Part shown: positions 8,302 to 16,518 of the stretch, piece after piece
How positions within the stretch are numbered: the stretch's first letter is position 1
How the letters are laid out: every line of letters starts with the position of its first letter
From: Pseudomonas sp. S37
Lineage (GTDB): Bacteria > Pseudomonadota > Gammaproteobacteria > Pseudomonadales > Pseudomonadaceae
DNA: 64,000 nt
Reading direction: 5' to 3'
Assembly: GCF_016658545.1 (NCBI RefSeq)
Contig: NZ_JACVZC010000003.1
Location: forward strand, 1-64,000
Translations under genes and position numbers: made by a program
Notes under the pieces: model-generated
Seen by the model: the letters and a program-made list of their open reading frames with translations, nothing else
What the model was told of the DNA's origin: nothing
Databases searched by the model: none

Positions 8302-9785
8302 CATTGATTGCGACAGACGCCAAGCACTACCGCTTGCTGCCTTTTCGATTCATGCGCATGAACACGGGAAATGACCGTGACATCCTGCTCACCTCCGATA
8401 CTGGTGAGTACATGCACGTGAACGACGCGCAATTACAAGCCCTCAGTTACTTTGACGTTGAAGCTAGTACGCCTTTTTACAAGGACCTGCTGGCCCGCCA
8501 CTTCATCTACGAACCAGGCCGCCACGACCCGTTCCCGGAAATGGCTGCGCAGTATCGCAGCCGCAAGGACTTCCTCTTCCAGGGGCCTGCACTGCACTTG
8601 TTCGTGGTTACATTGCGCTGTAACCACACCTGTCAGTACTGCCAAGTGTCGCGGGCCCCTGTGGGAGGGTCCGGACACGACCTGTCGGAAGCGGATGCAC
8701 AAGCGGCGGTCGATCGCCTGTTCGAATCGAATGCCCCTGCCCTGACTGTGGAGTTTCAGGGTGGCGAGCCGCTTCTGGCCTTCGAACGCGTCCGCCAGAT
8801 CGTCGAATGGATCGTTGAACGGAACGTGGTCGAACAACGGGATATCCAGTTCGTCATCACCACCACGCTGCACCACCTGACGGAAGAAATACTCGGCTTC
8901 GCAGAACGACATCGCATCCAGTTTTCGACCTCGCTCGATGGGCCCGCGCCCCTGCACAATGCCAACCGCCCTACCCCGTCACGAGACTCCTACGAACGCA
9001 CTGTAAAAGGCATCCAGTGGGTCCGTGAGCGCCTTGGCCATGATGCGGTTTCCGCACTGACCACGCTGACTTCAAGGAGCCTCGAACAACCTGAAGCGAT
9101 CATCGATGAGTATGTAAGCCAGGGTTTCTCCAGCATCTCGCTTCGACCTCTAAGCCCTTATGGGTTTGCCACCAAGAGTGCCCATCGACTTGATTACCCT
9201 ATTGAGCGATACCTGGCCTTCTACAAGAAAGCACTGGCCTATTTGCTGCACATCAACCAGCAGGGCGTATACCTCTCAGAGAGTTACACAAGCCTGCTGC
9301 TGAAAAATATCCTGACACCCTTCTCCTCCGGGTACGTAGACCTGCGATCCCCTGCTGGCGCTGGCACTGCAGCACTGGTTTACAACTATGACGGCTACGT
9401 CTATCCCTCGGACGAAGCCCGAATGCTGCTGGAAATGGGTGAAGACGGCTTGCGGCTCGGCACCGTGCAGCAACCCTTGTCGGAATTACTCGCATCGCCA
9501 GTTATGAATGCGTTGCTCGCCAGTGGTGTAGCAGAGACGCTGCCGGGCTGCTCCGATTGCGCACTTGTCCCGTACTGTGGCGCTGACCCTATCGAGCACT
9601 ATGCCCGCCAAGCTGATCCGATCGGACACCGAGTGTTCAGCAGCTTTTGCAAGAAGAACATGGGGCTTCTGAAGCATCTATTCGGTCTGCTTTACGATGG
9701 CGACGATAACGTGCAGAGGGTGCTGCTGTCCTGGTTGAACAGGCGCTCTTACAACGATGTCCGGTTCCCGGGTTACAGGGGCTGA
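8283..9785 (+). CDS. hxsB: His-Xaa-Ser system radical SAM maturase HxsB
   Basis: A 500-residue radical SAM protein. The 4Fe-4S/SAM motif CNHTCQYC (C113, C117, C120) starts the barrel, followed by VEFQGGEPLL (the GGE motif that binds SAM). A second cysteine group near residues 423-434 (CSDCALVPYC) looks like a SPASM/twitch-type auxiliary cluster, typical of peptide-modifying maturases. The N-terminal YRLLPFRF segment is characteristic of HxsB. Start: the ATG at 8283 overlaps hxsD by 19 bases; a GTG at 8298 making a GTGA overlap is an alternative. Predicted, together with HxsC, to modify the HXS-repeat protein HxsA; the chemistry is unknown. Confidence 0.92.
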   Translation: MWDFPVTLIATDAKHYRLLPFRFMRMNTGNDRDILLTSDTGEYMHVNDAQLQALSYFDVEASTPFYKDLLARHFIYEPGRHDPFPEMAAQYRSRKDFLFQGPALHLFVVTLRCNHTCQYCQVSRAPVGGSGHDLSEADAQAAVDRLFESNAPALTVEFQGGEPLLAFERVRQIVEWIVERNVVEQRDIQFVITTTLHHLTEEILGFAERHRIQFSTSLDGPAPLHNANRPTPSRDSYERTVKGIQWVRERLGHDAVSALTTLTSRSLEQPEAIIDEYVSQGFSSISLRPLSPYGFATKSAHRLDYPIERYLAFYKKALAYLLHINQQGVYLSESYTSLLLKNILTPFSSGYVDLRSPAGAGTAALVYNYDGYVYPSDEARMLLEMGEDGLRLGTVQQPLSELLASPVMNALLASGVAETLPGCSDCALVPYCGADPIEHYARQADPIGHRVFSSFCKKNMGLLKHLFGLLYDGDDNVQRVLLSWLNRRSYNDVRFPGYRG

Positions 9786-11020
9786 TGGCGATGCTGCGCA
9801 AAGATACCCACTTCGAAATCCATCACCTGAATGGGCCGAAACTGCTCAAGGTCATCACGCTGGATGAGTTCATCGAACAAGGCCTGGCTGTTTGTGCCGG
9901 AAGCGCTGAGTTAGGTGACCTGCTACTTTGGCTGCCAAACGAAGAACGGCTACGGAGCCCGCATCTGCTGTCATTGCCAGTGGGTGGATTCCTGATCCCA
10001 GAGCCATTGATCGGCGACTTCGACAGCGCGCGACCATATCTCCACACACCCAAAGATGCGGATGTCGTGCAGCCCGGCGATGTCATTGCCATCACGCCAG
10101 GCAACACGTTGGTGCGAGTACTCTATCGACGAGGCTCAGACAGCAACCTGCTGTTCATGACCGATCGTTGCAACAGCCTCTGTCTGATGTGCTCGCAGCC
10201 GCCCAAAGATATCGATGACCGTTGGCACATCGAGGAGAACCTACGGCTGATCGACCTGATGGACCCGGGCGAGGAGAATCTGGGAATCAGCGGCGGAGAA
10301 CCAACGCTTTATCGCAACGGCCTGCTGGAAATCCTGGCCAAGTGCAAAGCCGTTATGCCGCAGAAATCCATTCATGTACTCAGCAACGGGCGCCTGTTCC
10401 AAGACCCGAGCTGGATCGCAGCGCTCTCTGCCATCGGCCACCCCCAGTTGAGCTGGGGCATCCCGCTGTACGCCGACAATGCCGAAGACCATGACCATGT
10501 GGTACAGGCTCCAGGCGCGTTTAGCGAAACTCTGCAAGGTCTTTACAACCTGGCGCGGGCCAACCAAATCATCGAAATACGTGTGGTGCTCAATCGCCTG
10601 ACTACGCCACGCTTGCCCGAGCTCGCCTACTACGTGTTCAGAAACCTGCCCTTCGTGCGTCATGTTGCGCTGATGGGTATCGAAAGTACCGGCCTGGCCA
10701 GGAAGAACTATGAAGAATTGTGGATTGACCCGCTGGACTATCAGCAGTCGTTGAGCCAGGCCGTGTATTTCCTTTTCAACCGCGGGGTGCCGGTTTCGAT
10801 CTACAACTTGCCCCTGTGCCTGATCCCGGCCCGCCTCTCACGCTTCGCCCGCCAGAGCATCTCGGACTGGAAAAACCTGTTCATCGATACCTGCCAACAA
10901 TGCGCCGCCGTCAAACATTGCTCTGGCTTTTTCAAATCCCACACCGACCGCTGGCAGAGCCGCGGCGTACAACCATTATCGACCGAAGCCTTTAGTGCCT
11001 ATGCAAGGAGTGCACAGTGA
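9785..11020 (+). CDS. hxsC: His-Xaa-Ser system radical SAM maturase HxsC
   Basis: A 411-residue second radical SAM enzyme. The cluster motif CNSLCLMC is at C129, C133 and C136, and GISGGEPTLY carries the GGE motif. A C-terminal CQQCAAVKHC pair around residues 369-378 may bind an auxiliary cluster. It differs clearly from HxsB, so the system uses two distinct maturases, as is normal for His-Xaa-Ser loci. The start ATG shares its A with the hxsB TGA (TGATG), showing translational coupling. Confidence 0.92.
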   Translation: MAMLRKDTHFEIHHLNGPKLLKVITLDEFIEQGLAVCAGSAELGDLLLWLPNEERLRSPHLLSLPVGGFLIPEPLIGDFDSARPYLHTPKDADVVQPGDVIAITPGNTLVRVLYRRGSDSNLLFMTDRCNSLCLMCSQPPKDIDDRWHIEENLRLIDLMDPGEENLGISGGEPTLYRNGLLEILAKCKAVMPQKSIHVLSNGRLFQDPSWIAALSAIGHPQLSWGIPLYADNAEDHDHVVQAPGAFSETLQGLYNLARANQIIEIRVVLNRLTTPRLPELAYYVFRNLPFVRHVALMGIESTGLARKNYEELWIDPLDYQQSLSQAVYFLFNRGVPVSIYNLPLCLIPARLSRFARQSISDWKNLFIDTCQQCAAVKHCSGFFKSHTDRWQSRGVQPLSTEAFSAYARSAQ

Positions 11021-11625
11021 AATTGCTCGACCGCTGGAAAGTCCTGATCAGTGGGATCAGCCTGCTGCCAATGGCAAGTACCACCCTGGCACAGGTGGTC
11101 CCTATGCCGCTCGCCGATGCAAAATGGCAACCCAACGACAAGCTACAGCCCCCGGTATTTGCCGATACGCTCAATGCGCCAGACACCGTCAACATCTATG
11201 CTGCGCATCGCTCGCACAGTTCACACCGGTCCCACAGTTCACACAGTTCTCACTACAGCGGCTCGGGTGGCTATAGCGCACCTCGCTACTACAGTCCACC
11301 CGCGACCAGCACCCGAAGCTACAGCCCATCGAGTGCACAGAGCAGCACACCGAGCGGCAACAGCCTTTATCAGTCGTCTGGCACTACTCGCGGGACCACC
11401 TCGAGCACTTCAAAGAGCCGCGCGACCAATGAGCAGAAAAGTAACCTGGTCACACGTGTGCAGACCGCGCTGATGGTGCGTCAGTATTACCAAGGCGCCA
11501 TTGATGGGGTGATGGGTAAAGCGACGCGTGGTGCGTTGATGGCCTTTCAGATGGACAGTGGGCTGACAGTCAATGGTCGGATGGATACGCCATCGCTGAA
11601 TGCGTTGGGGATCAAAATTCCTTGA
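11017..11625 (+). CDS. hxsA: His-Xaa-Ser repeat protein HxsA with peptidoglycan-binding domain
   Basis: A 202-residue protein starting with GTG (GTGA overlap with hxsC; AAGGAG seven bases upstream). Residues 1-26 form a likely signal peptide (KVLISGISLLPMASTTLAQ). Residues 64-81 contain six uninterrupted His-Xaa-Ser triplets (HRS HSS HRS HSS HSS HYS). A Ser/Tyr/Thr-rich linker follows. Residues about 140-200 form a PG_binding_1 domain (VQTALMVRQYYQGAIDGVMG, then TRGALMAFQ and LNALGI). The repeat is the presumed target of HxsB and HxsC, and the C-terminal domain would hold the product at the cell wall. This placement of repeat and anchor is what makes the locus recognisable as complete. Confidence 0.92.
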   Translation: MKLLDRWKVLISGISLLPMASTTLAQVVPMPLADAKWQPNDKLQPPVFADTLNAPDTVNIYAAHRSHSSHRSHSSHSSHYSGSGGYSAPRYYSPPATSTRSYSPSSAQSSTPSGNSLYQSSGTTRGTTSSTSKSRATNEQKSNLVTRVQTALMVRQYYQGAIDGVMGKATRGALMAFQMDSGLTVNGRMDTPSLNALGIKIP

Positions 11626-11871
11626 GTCGCTTGGGGTTGAAGCTAGCGCAGATTCAACAACGCACGAATTTCCCATGCTGCACAACACTCAAGTCGGCAA
11701 CACTTGCTAGAGGTTGCTAGACCACCTGCAAAATGATGCCGGTAGGTAGAGTAAGTAATCCTAGGGAGTTGTTGAGCACCTGCCCCGCTTACGCTTGATG
11801 AGCAAAAGACGAAGATTGACCATGTAAGGATTATTCCTTACCATTCATACAGCATACCCGGGAGAACGCTC

Positions 11872-12189
11872 ATGCCTGCCATCCACGAAATCGCCACGTT
11901 GACCTCGAAGGGGCAAGTCACACTGCCCAAATCCGTTCGCCAACTGCTGGGCATTGACACCGGTGGCAAGATTGCATTCGACGTACGCGGTGGGGAAATC
12001 GTGGTCAGCCGCGTAGAAACCACCCACGAGGACCCTGCCATCGGTGCATTCCTGGGTTTGCTGGAGGCTGATATCCGAAGCGGGCGCAACCTCACCACCC
12101 TGCCGGAAGACTTGGCGCAAACCATGCTTGCCAACGCAAACCACTCCATAAACCTGGACGAAGATATCGACGGTGAGGTCGCGATCTGA
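11872..12189 (+). CDS. prlF: PrlF-type antitoxin (AbrB/SpoVT fold)
   Basis: A 105-residue protein whose first 50 residues match the swapped-hairpin AbrB/MazE fold (TLTSKGQVTLPKSVRQLLGI, then GKIAFDVRGGEIVVSRV). The C-terminal half is the region that would neutralise the toxin. The gene directly precedes a YhaV-like toxin with a TGATG overlap, the standard order and coupling for prlF-yhaV. GGGAGAACGCTC precedes the ATG. Such antitoxins usually autorepress. An AT-rich stretch at 11700-11870 is the probable promoter. Confidence 0.9.
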   Translation: MPAIHEIATLTSKGQVTLPKSVRQLLGIDTGGKIAFDVRGGEIVVSRVETTHEDPAIGAFLGLLEADIRSGRNLTTLPEDLAQTMLANANHSINLDEDIDGEVAI

Positions 12190-12650
12190 TGGTGCGACAT
12201 GGCTGGACACTGTTGTTTCATGAAGGTGTGACTTTACAGCTACGCAAATTGCAAGAAGCTGCCGCCCGAGCCGAGCAGAACGATCCGCAAGGTTTTGAGA
12301 GCAACGCCAACGTCAAGCTGTTTCGGGCATTGAGCCATCTGATCATGGAGGCTGTGCCTGCCGATCCGGGCCGCGATGAGTTCCGCCAAGGCAACACGCT
12401 GGGTACCGCCTACCGACATTGGCGGCGCGCGAAAATCGGGAGGCGATTTCGGCTGTTCTTTCGCTACGACTCAAGGTCCAAGGTCATCGTCTATGCATGG
12501 GTCAACGACGAAAGTACCCTACGGTCCGCAGGCAGCAAATCCGATCCCTACGCCGTATTCGAGAAGATGCTGGGCCGCGGCAACCCTCCTGATGACTGGG
12601 ATGCGCTGACTGCTGCGACGCGTACCGACTGGGACGAGCCCAAAGCATAA
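12189..12650 (+). CDS. yhaV: YhaV-family toxin (RNase)
   Basis: A 153-residue protein matching YhaV in length and pattern. It begins WTLLFHEGVTLQLRKL, has YRHWRRAKIGRRFRLFFRYDS in the middle and continues VIVYAWVNDESTLR, followed by a PYAVFEKMLGRGNPP-like end. YhaV is a ribosome-dependent mRNA interferase of the RelE superfamily. With PrlF it forms the only maintenance module left in element 2 and sits next to its right-hand attachment site. It seems complete. Confidence 0.9.
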   Translation: MVRHGWTLLFHEGVTLQLRKLQEAAARAEQNDPQGFESNANVKLFRALSHLIMEAVPADPGRDEFRQGNTLGTAYRHWRRAKIGRRFRLFFRYDSRSKVIVYAWVNDESTLRSAGSKSDPYAVFEKMLGRGNPPDDWDALTAATRTDWDEPKA

Positions 12651-12724
12651 GTTGCGCGAGTGGGTGAGGGATTGCACGTTCTGCGGCAGCCCCGCCGCCG
12701 GTGCGGCCACTGAAATCCACTCGT

Positions 12725-12834
12725 AGCGGCTGTAAAAGGGGTACATCTGGGGGTACAAAACCAATTTCCCATTCACAACCATTTGATTTATATGAATGAT
12801 CAAATGTTCTTCGGGGACCCCGATAGTCTTTGAA
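12725..12834 (+). other. Attachment-site copy 3 with right arm of element 2
   Basis: Positions 12804-12833 again encode MFFGDPDSL-stop. They match copy 1 in 24 of 30 bases, and every difference is synonymous or a change of stop codon (TAG to TGA). So this is the 3' end of a LysR orthologue, carried from or displaced in another genome, not chance similarity. GGGGTACA and GGGGGTACA repeats lie at 12738-12758, where integrase arm-type sites would be expected. No LysR body precedes it. Confidence 0.72.
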
Positions 12835-13146
12835 GTATCACCGGCTCGAAAAACAAGGACTCCCGGTACCGGCTCAGCTGGATTCGCAAAAGTCCGCGTA
12901 GGCGGCGCGCTCGCGCTCCCACGATTTGAAATGTTAGCCGAGCAGCGAACGATGCAAAATTAGACGGCAAACGCAGAGAAAGAATCAGAAAAAAGAACTT
13001 CCTTGTAGGGCATTTCCCAAAGATACTCCCTGCGCCTGATTTTCGTTGCGCATGGTCAACGTGGGTTCTAGTCTCGGCCTGTCGCTGCCAATTCAGCGAC
13101 CGGTTTTGACGGACCGATGACGCTGTCCTCATGTGCACCCTTTTAT
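12835..13146. other. Gene-less stretch between the element end and the structured leader
   Basis: No reading frame here has convincing codon use or a ribosome site. The region becomes AT-richer near 12940-13030, which may be the promoter area for the small gene at 13278. Nothing else recognised. Confidence 0.4.
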
Positions 13147-13223
13147 GGTGGCTGTACGTGCGGGCACCCTGAGTGCGCCGAGTGCCAACGTCTCGGTCCG
13201 TCAACCCGCGTACAGCTGCCACC
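13147..13223 (+). ncRNA. Conserved-looking hairpin leader upstream of the small DUF6124-like gene
   Basis: The arm GGTGGCTGTACGTGCGGG (13147-13164) pairs almost completely with CCCGCGTACAGCTGCCACC (13205-13223), giving a long stem over a 40-base loop that itself contains smaller complementary blocks. It is followed by TGGTAGTTCCTCCTCTTACG and the start codon at 13278. From memory, similar leaders precede this class of small Pseudomonas genes, which suggests a cis-acting RNA or a processed small RNA. The function is unknown. Confidence 0.5.
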
Positions 13224-13277
13224 CCATTGCTTGACGGCATGGAGTGGTAGTTCCTCCTCTTACGTTGGAGCTTCACC

Positions 13278-13520
13278 ATGCTCAAGATCGTTCCAGATCC
13301 ACCCCACAAAACTCTCTGCATTGAAGACACCTTGATCCAGGCATCGGAATACGCACTGTGCGCGGCAACCGTTGTGCATCAGGCCATTTTGCTGCAGCCC
13401 AAGTCGCCTGTGTCGATTCTGATGATGACCTCGATGCATGAACTGGAGACGCTGCGCGCTTTGCTTGAGTCCGCACTGGCTCAGCTACAGGTGCCCACCG
13501 AGCCCAGGACTTCGCACTGA
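13278..13520 (+). CDS. Small DUF6124-like Pseudomonas protein
   Basis: An 80-residue soluble protein that begins MLKIVPDPP, resembling the FKxTPNPP start of DUF6124-type proteins common in Pseudomonas, often in several copies. The remainder is a helical hairpin (residues 18-75). TTGGAGCTTCACC provides the ribosome site. No function is known. It is paired with the DUF3077 gene 160 bases downstream and preceded by a strong RNA hairpin, so expression may be controlled post-transcriptionally. Confidence 0.6.
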   Translation: MLKIVPDPPHKTLCIEDTLIQASEYALCAATVVHQAILLQPKSPVSILMMTSMHELETLRALLESALAQLQVPTEPRTSH

Positions 13521-13680
13521 GGCTTTAATGATTGTGTCGCCTGGGCATGGCCCATCACCGGCAAGCCAGGCCCCCACAGTGAACTGACCTATGCCACAGG
13601 CCTTGGCGCTTGTGAGCAGCTGTGGGGATTGCTGGCGATAAGGCCAGCTCAGGTGTTAGAGATTTCGGGGAGATCGAATA

Positions 13681-13944
13681 ATGTCTACAGAAGAAACCAA
13701 ATTCACCGTCGGCAAAACCACGTTCTACCAAGGTGCAAACCAAACCCATCCCCTCTTCCGCATTGAAGCCGGTATCCCATGCCAGAGTGCCCGCGAACAG
13801 GCCTCGGAGCTGATGGGTTATGCACGGGATATGACTGTGGACGGTCTGATGGATGACAAGCCGCAGCTGATCTGGGCGTCGCATTACCTCTGCGCCTTGG
13901 CCAAAGCGCTGATGGATGACGCTGAGTTGGGAATGATGCGCTGA
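13681..13944 (+). CDS. DUF3077 family protein
   Basis: An 87-residue protein with the family pattern TTFYQGANQTHPLFRIEAGIP, then REQASELMGYARD and HYLCALAKALMDDAEL. The fold is predicted to be alpha-helical and cytosolic. GGGGAGATCGAATA precedes the ATG. DUF3077 proteins are numerous in Pseudomonas and have no assigned function. The neighbouring gene 13278-13520 is of a related small class, and the two probably arose by local duplication and divergence. Confidence 0.8.
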   Translation: MSTEETKFTVGKTTFYQGANQTHPLFRIEAGIPCQSAREQASELMGYARDMTVDGLMDDKPQLIWASHYLCALAKALMDDAELGMMR

Positions 13945-14008
13945 ACCCATCTCCCTTCCTCAATGGATGCCTTCAAGACATAACTCGACTGAAGGTCAGG
14001 CCTTGCGC

Positions 14009-14533
14009 TCAGCGCCACTGATTCATCACGGCGCCGACGACCCCGCTGACCGGGTCTTGCCTTGGCCCGGGCACCGCGGCGATTCGCGCCAGCACCTGCC
14101 GGTGCGCTGCACTGTCGGGCCGCTGGATATCATAGTCTTCCTGGCCGTGAGGGTAGGCACCGACCACCTGGAAGTCATCGCTGCTCTCGACGCAGCGATG
14201 CCCCGTACCCGCCGGCAGCACCAGCACATCACCCCGCTTCACACTCAGGGTTTGACCTGACACCCCGCCCAATGTCACCCGCGCCCACCCGCTGGCAACA
14301 CCCAGGGCTTCGTGCGCATTGGGGTGGAAGTGGTGGTAATCGAAGATCCCGCCGCGCCAGAGCGGCGTCCAGCAGTGAGCCGAGAACAGCGCTTCGAAGG
14401 CACTGGCGGTATCCTGGGACGGGGCAATGTGCAAGTGATAGAGCACGACTGGGAAGCGGCTGTTGGGCGTTGCGCCGTCGTCTGCGAAATGCAGGGTCTG
14501 TACGCTGGCATCGGCAATGTCGATGGCCTTCAT
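14009..14533 (-). CDS. Cupin-domain protein
   Basis: A 174-residue single-domain cupin. Motif 1 is seen around YHHFHPNAHEALGVASGWARV (residues 65-86, with His and Glu metal ligands), and motif 2 around GDVLVLPAGTGHRCV (residues 101-115). This resembles the YjlB-like cupins, whose substrate is unknown. The gene is divergent from the ThDP enzyme at 14678, separated by 144 bases, so the two may share regulation. It could be a small-molecule isomerase, a dioxygenase or a non-catalytic sensor. Confidence 0.8.
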   Translation of the reverse strand: MKAIDIADASVQTLHFADDGATPNSRFPVVLYHLHIAPSQDTASAFEALFSAHCWTPLWRGGIFDYHHFHPNAHEALGVASGWARVTLGGVSGQTLSVKRGDVLVLPAGTGHRCVESSDDFQVVGAYPHGQEDYDIQRPDSAAHRQVLARIAAVPGPRQDPVSGVVGAVMNQWR

Positions 14534-14677
14534 GTGTCACCTTCAGATGCTGTTGTCCGTCCAGTTGCGAGCCCTCGGCCGAGGCAAAGGTTCCACTCGG
14601 AAGACCTGCGCGCACACGCTTGAACTTTCCCGCGCCGGGCCAAGTCCAGACCCCTATCGATCACAGGACGGGAGAGC

Positions 14678-16468
14678 ATGATGACCGGCACGGTAGGCGA
14701 CTTTCTGGTGGAACGCTTGTATCAATGGGGCGTGCGGCGCATCTTTGGCTACCCCGGCGACGGCATCAATGGGGTGTTCGGCGCACTGGCCCGGGCCGAC
14801 GGCAAAATTCAATTCGTGCAGGCGCGCCATGAGGAAATGGCCGCGTTCATGGCCAGTGCCCACGCCAAGTTCACCGGCGAACTGGGTGTCTGCATCGCCA
14901 CCTCCGGCCCAGGTGCCTCGCACCTGCTGACCGGCTTGTACGACGCGCGCATGGACCACCAACCGGTGCTGGCCATCGTCGGCCAGCAGGCGCGTGCGGC
15001 ACTCGGCGGGCACTACCAGCAAGAGCTGGACCTTCTGTCGATGTTCAAGGATGTGGCCGGTGCCTTCGTGCAGCAGGCGTCGACGCCTGAACAAGTGCGT
15101 CACCTGCTCGACCGCGCGGTGCGTACTGCCGTTGGCGAACGCAGGGTCACCGCCATCATCCTGCCCAACGACCTGCAGGACCTGCCCTACCATGAGCCGG
15201 CCAGAGCCCACGGCACGCTGCACTCCGGCATTGGCTACAGCAAGCCCAGGGTTGTGCCCTTCGAGCAGGACTTGCAACGTGCCGCCGAGGTGCTCAACGC
15301 TGGGCGAAAAGTGGCGATTCTGGTGGGCGCCGGCGCCCTGCAAGCCTCCGAGCAGGTGATCGCGGTGGCTGAAACACTCGGTGCCGGGGTGGCCAAGGCG
15401 CTGCTGGGCAAGGCTGCGCTACCCGATGACCTGCCCTGGGTCACTGGCGCCATTGGCCTGCTTGGCACCGAGCCGAGCTACCAGTTGATGAACGAATGCG
15501 ACACCTTGCTGATGATCGGCTCCGGCTTCCCCTATGCCGAATTCCTGCCCAAGGAAGGCCAGGCCCGCGGTGTGCAGATCGACCTGCAACCGGACATGCT
15601 CAGCCTGCGCTATCCGATGGAGGTCAATCTGGTCGGCGATGCCAGCGAGACCCTGCGCGCCCTGCTGCCGCTGCTGGAACGCAAGAGCGAACGGCGCTGG
15701 CGCGACAAGGTCGAAAGCTGGCGCGCGCACTGGGACAAGACCCTGGAGAAACGCGCGCTGGTCAAAGCCGACCCGATCAACCCGCAGCGCGTGGTGCATG
15801 AGCTCTCCCCTCGCCTGCCTGACCGGGCCATCGTCACCAGCGACTCGGGGTCATGCGCCAACTGGTTTGCCCGCGACCTGCAGATCCGCCAGGGCATGCA
15901 GTGCTCGCTGTCCGGCGGCCTGGCCAGCATGGGCGCGGCGGTGCCCTATGCCATCGCCGCCAAGTTCGCCCACCCGCAGCGCAGCGTAGTGGCACTGGTG
16001 GGCGACGGCGCGATGCAGATGAACAACCTCGCCGAGCTGATCACTGTGGCCAAGTACTGGCAACAGTGGGAGAACCCGCAGTGGATCTGCGCGGTGTTCA
16101 ACAATGAAGACCTCAACCAGGTGACCTGGGAGCAACGGGTCATGGAGGGCGACCCCAAGTTCGAAGCTTCGCAGTCGATCCCCGATGTGCCTTATCACCT
16201 GTTCGCGATCTCCATCGGCTTGCAGGGCATTTATGTAGAGCGTGAAGAAGATATTGCCAGCGCCTGGGAACGCGCACTGGTGGCTGACAGGCCGGTATTG
16301 ATCGAATTCAAGACCGACCCCGATGTGCCGCCGCTGCCGCCGCACATCAAGCTGGAACAGGCGAAGAAATTCGCCAGTACCTTGCTCAAGGGCGACCCGG
16401 ATCAGGCCGGGGTCATCGTGCAGACCGCCAAGCAGGTCCTGAGCTCGGTACTGCCCGGCAAAAAATAG
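14678..16468 (+). CDS. Thiamine-pyrophosphate-requiring enzyme (pyruvate oxidase / acetolactate synthase-like)
   Basis: A 596-residue ThDP enzyme with the full three-domain layout. The N-terminal PYR domain has GYPGDGINGVFGAL and the activating glutamate in QARHEEMAAF. A central Rossmann-like domain follows (about 195-340). The C-terminal PP domain has LVGDGAMQMN and later FNNEDLNQVTW, forming the GDG-N metal/diphosphate motif. It resembles PoxB-type pyruvate oxidases more than biosynthetic IlvB, but PoxB's C-terminal membrane-binding helix is not evident. The actual substrate, likely a 2-oxo acid, is unknown. GGGAGAGC precedes the start. Confidence 0.85.
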   Translation: MMTGTVGDFLVERLYQWGVRRIFGYPGDGINGVFGALARADGKIQFVQARHEEMAAFMASAHAKFTGELGVCIATSGPGASHLLTGLYDARMDHQPVLAIVGQQARAALGGHYQQELDLLSMFKDVAGAFVQQASTPEQVRHLLDRAVRTAVGERRVTAIILPNDLQDLPYHEPARAHGTLHSGIGYSKPRVVPFEQDLQRAAEVLNAGRKVAILVGAGALQASEQVIAVAETLGAGVAKALLGKAALPDDLPWVTGAIGLLGTEPSYQLMNECDTLLMIGSGFPYAEFLPKEGQARGVQIDLQPDMLSLRYPMEVNLVGDASETLRALLPLLERKSERRWRDKVESWRAHWDKTLEKRALVKADPINPQRVVHELSPRLPDRAIVTSDSGSCANWFARDLQIRQGMQCSLSGGLASMGAAVPYAIAAKFAHPQRSVVALVGDGAMQMNNLAELITVAKYWQQWENPQWICAVFNNEDLNQVTWEQRVMEGDPKFEASQSIPDVPYHLFAISIGLQGIYVEREEDIASAWERALVADRPVLIEFKTDPDVPPLPPHIKLEQAKKFASTLLKGDPDQAGVIVQTAKQVLSSVLPGKK

Positions 16469-16480
16469 AGATGGCAGGAG

Positions 16481-16500
16481 CCCGCGCCCAGGCGCGGGTT
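16481..16500 (+). terminator. Possible terminator after the ThDP enzyme gene
   Basis: CCCGCGC and GCGCGGG form a seven-pair stem over a four-base loop, 12 bases after the stop codon, but only two T follow. It is a plausible weak terminator between this gene and the convergent small gene at 16519-16647. Confidence 0.4.
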
Positions 16501-16518
16501 GCACGTAATCCGGCGTGC

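Noticed and set aside
11206..11259. Repeat DNA in hxsA considered as a non-coding tandem repeat
   Set aside because: It lies in frame within a coherent gene and encodes the HXS motif that defines the family.
12800..13330. A minus-strand frame of 176 codons after attachment copy 3
   Set aside because: It runs opposite the hairpin leader and the start of the small DUF6124-like gene, is rich in Arg and Ser, and has no ribosome site.
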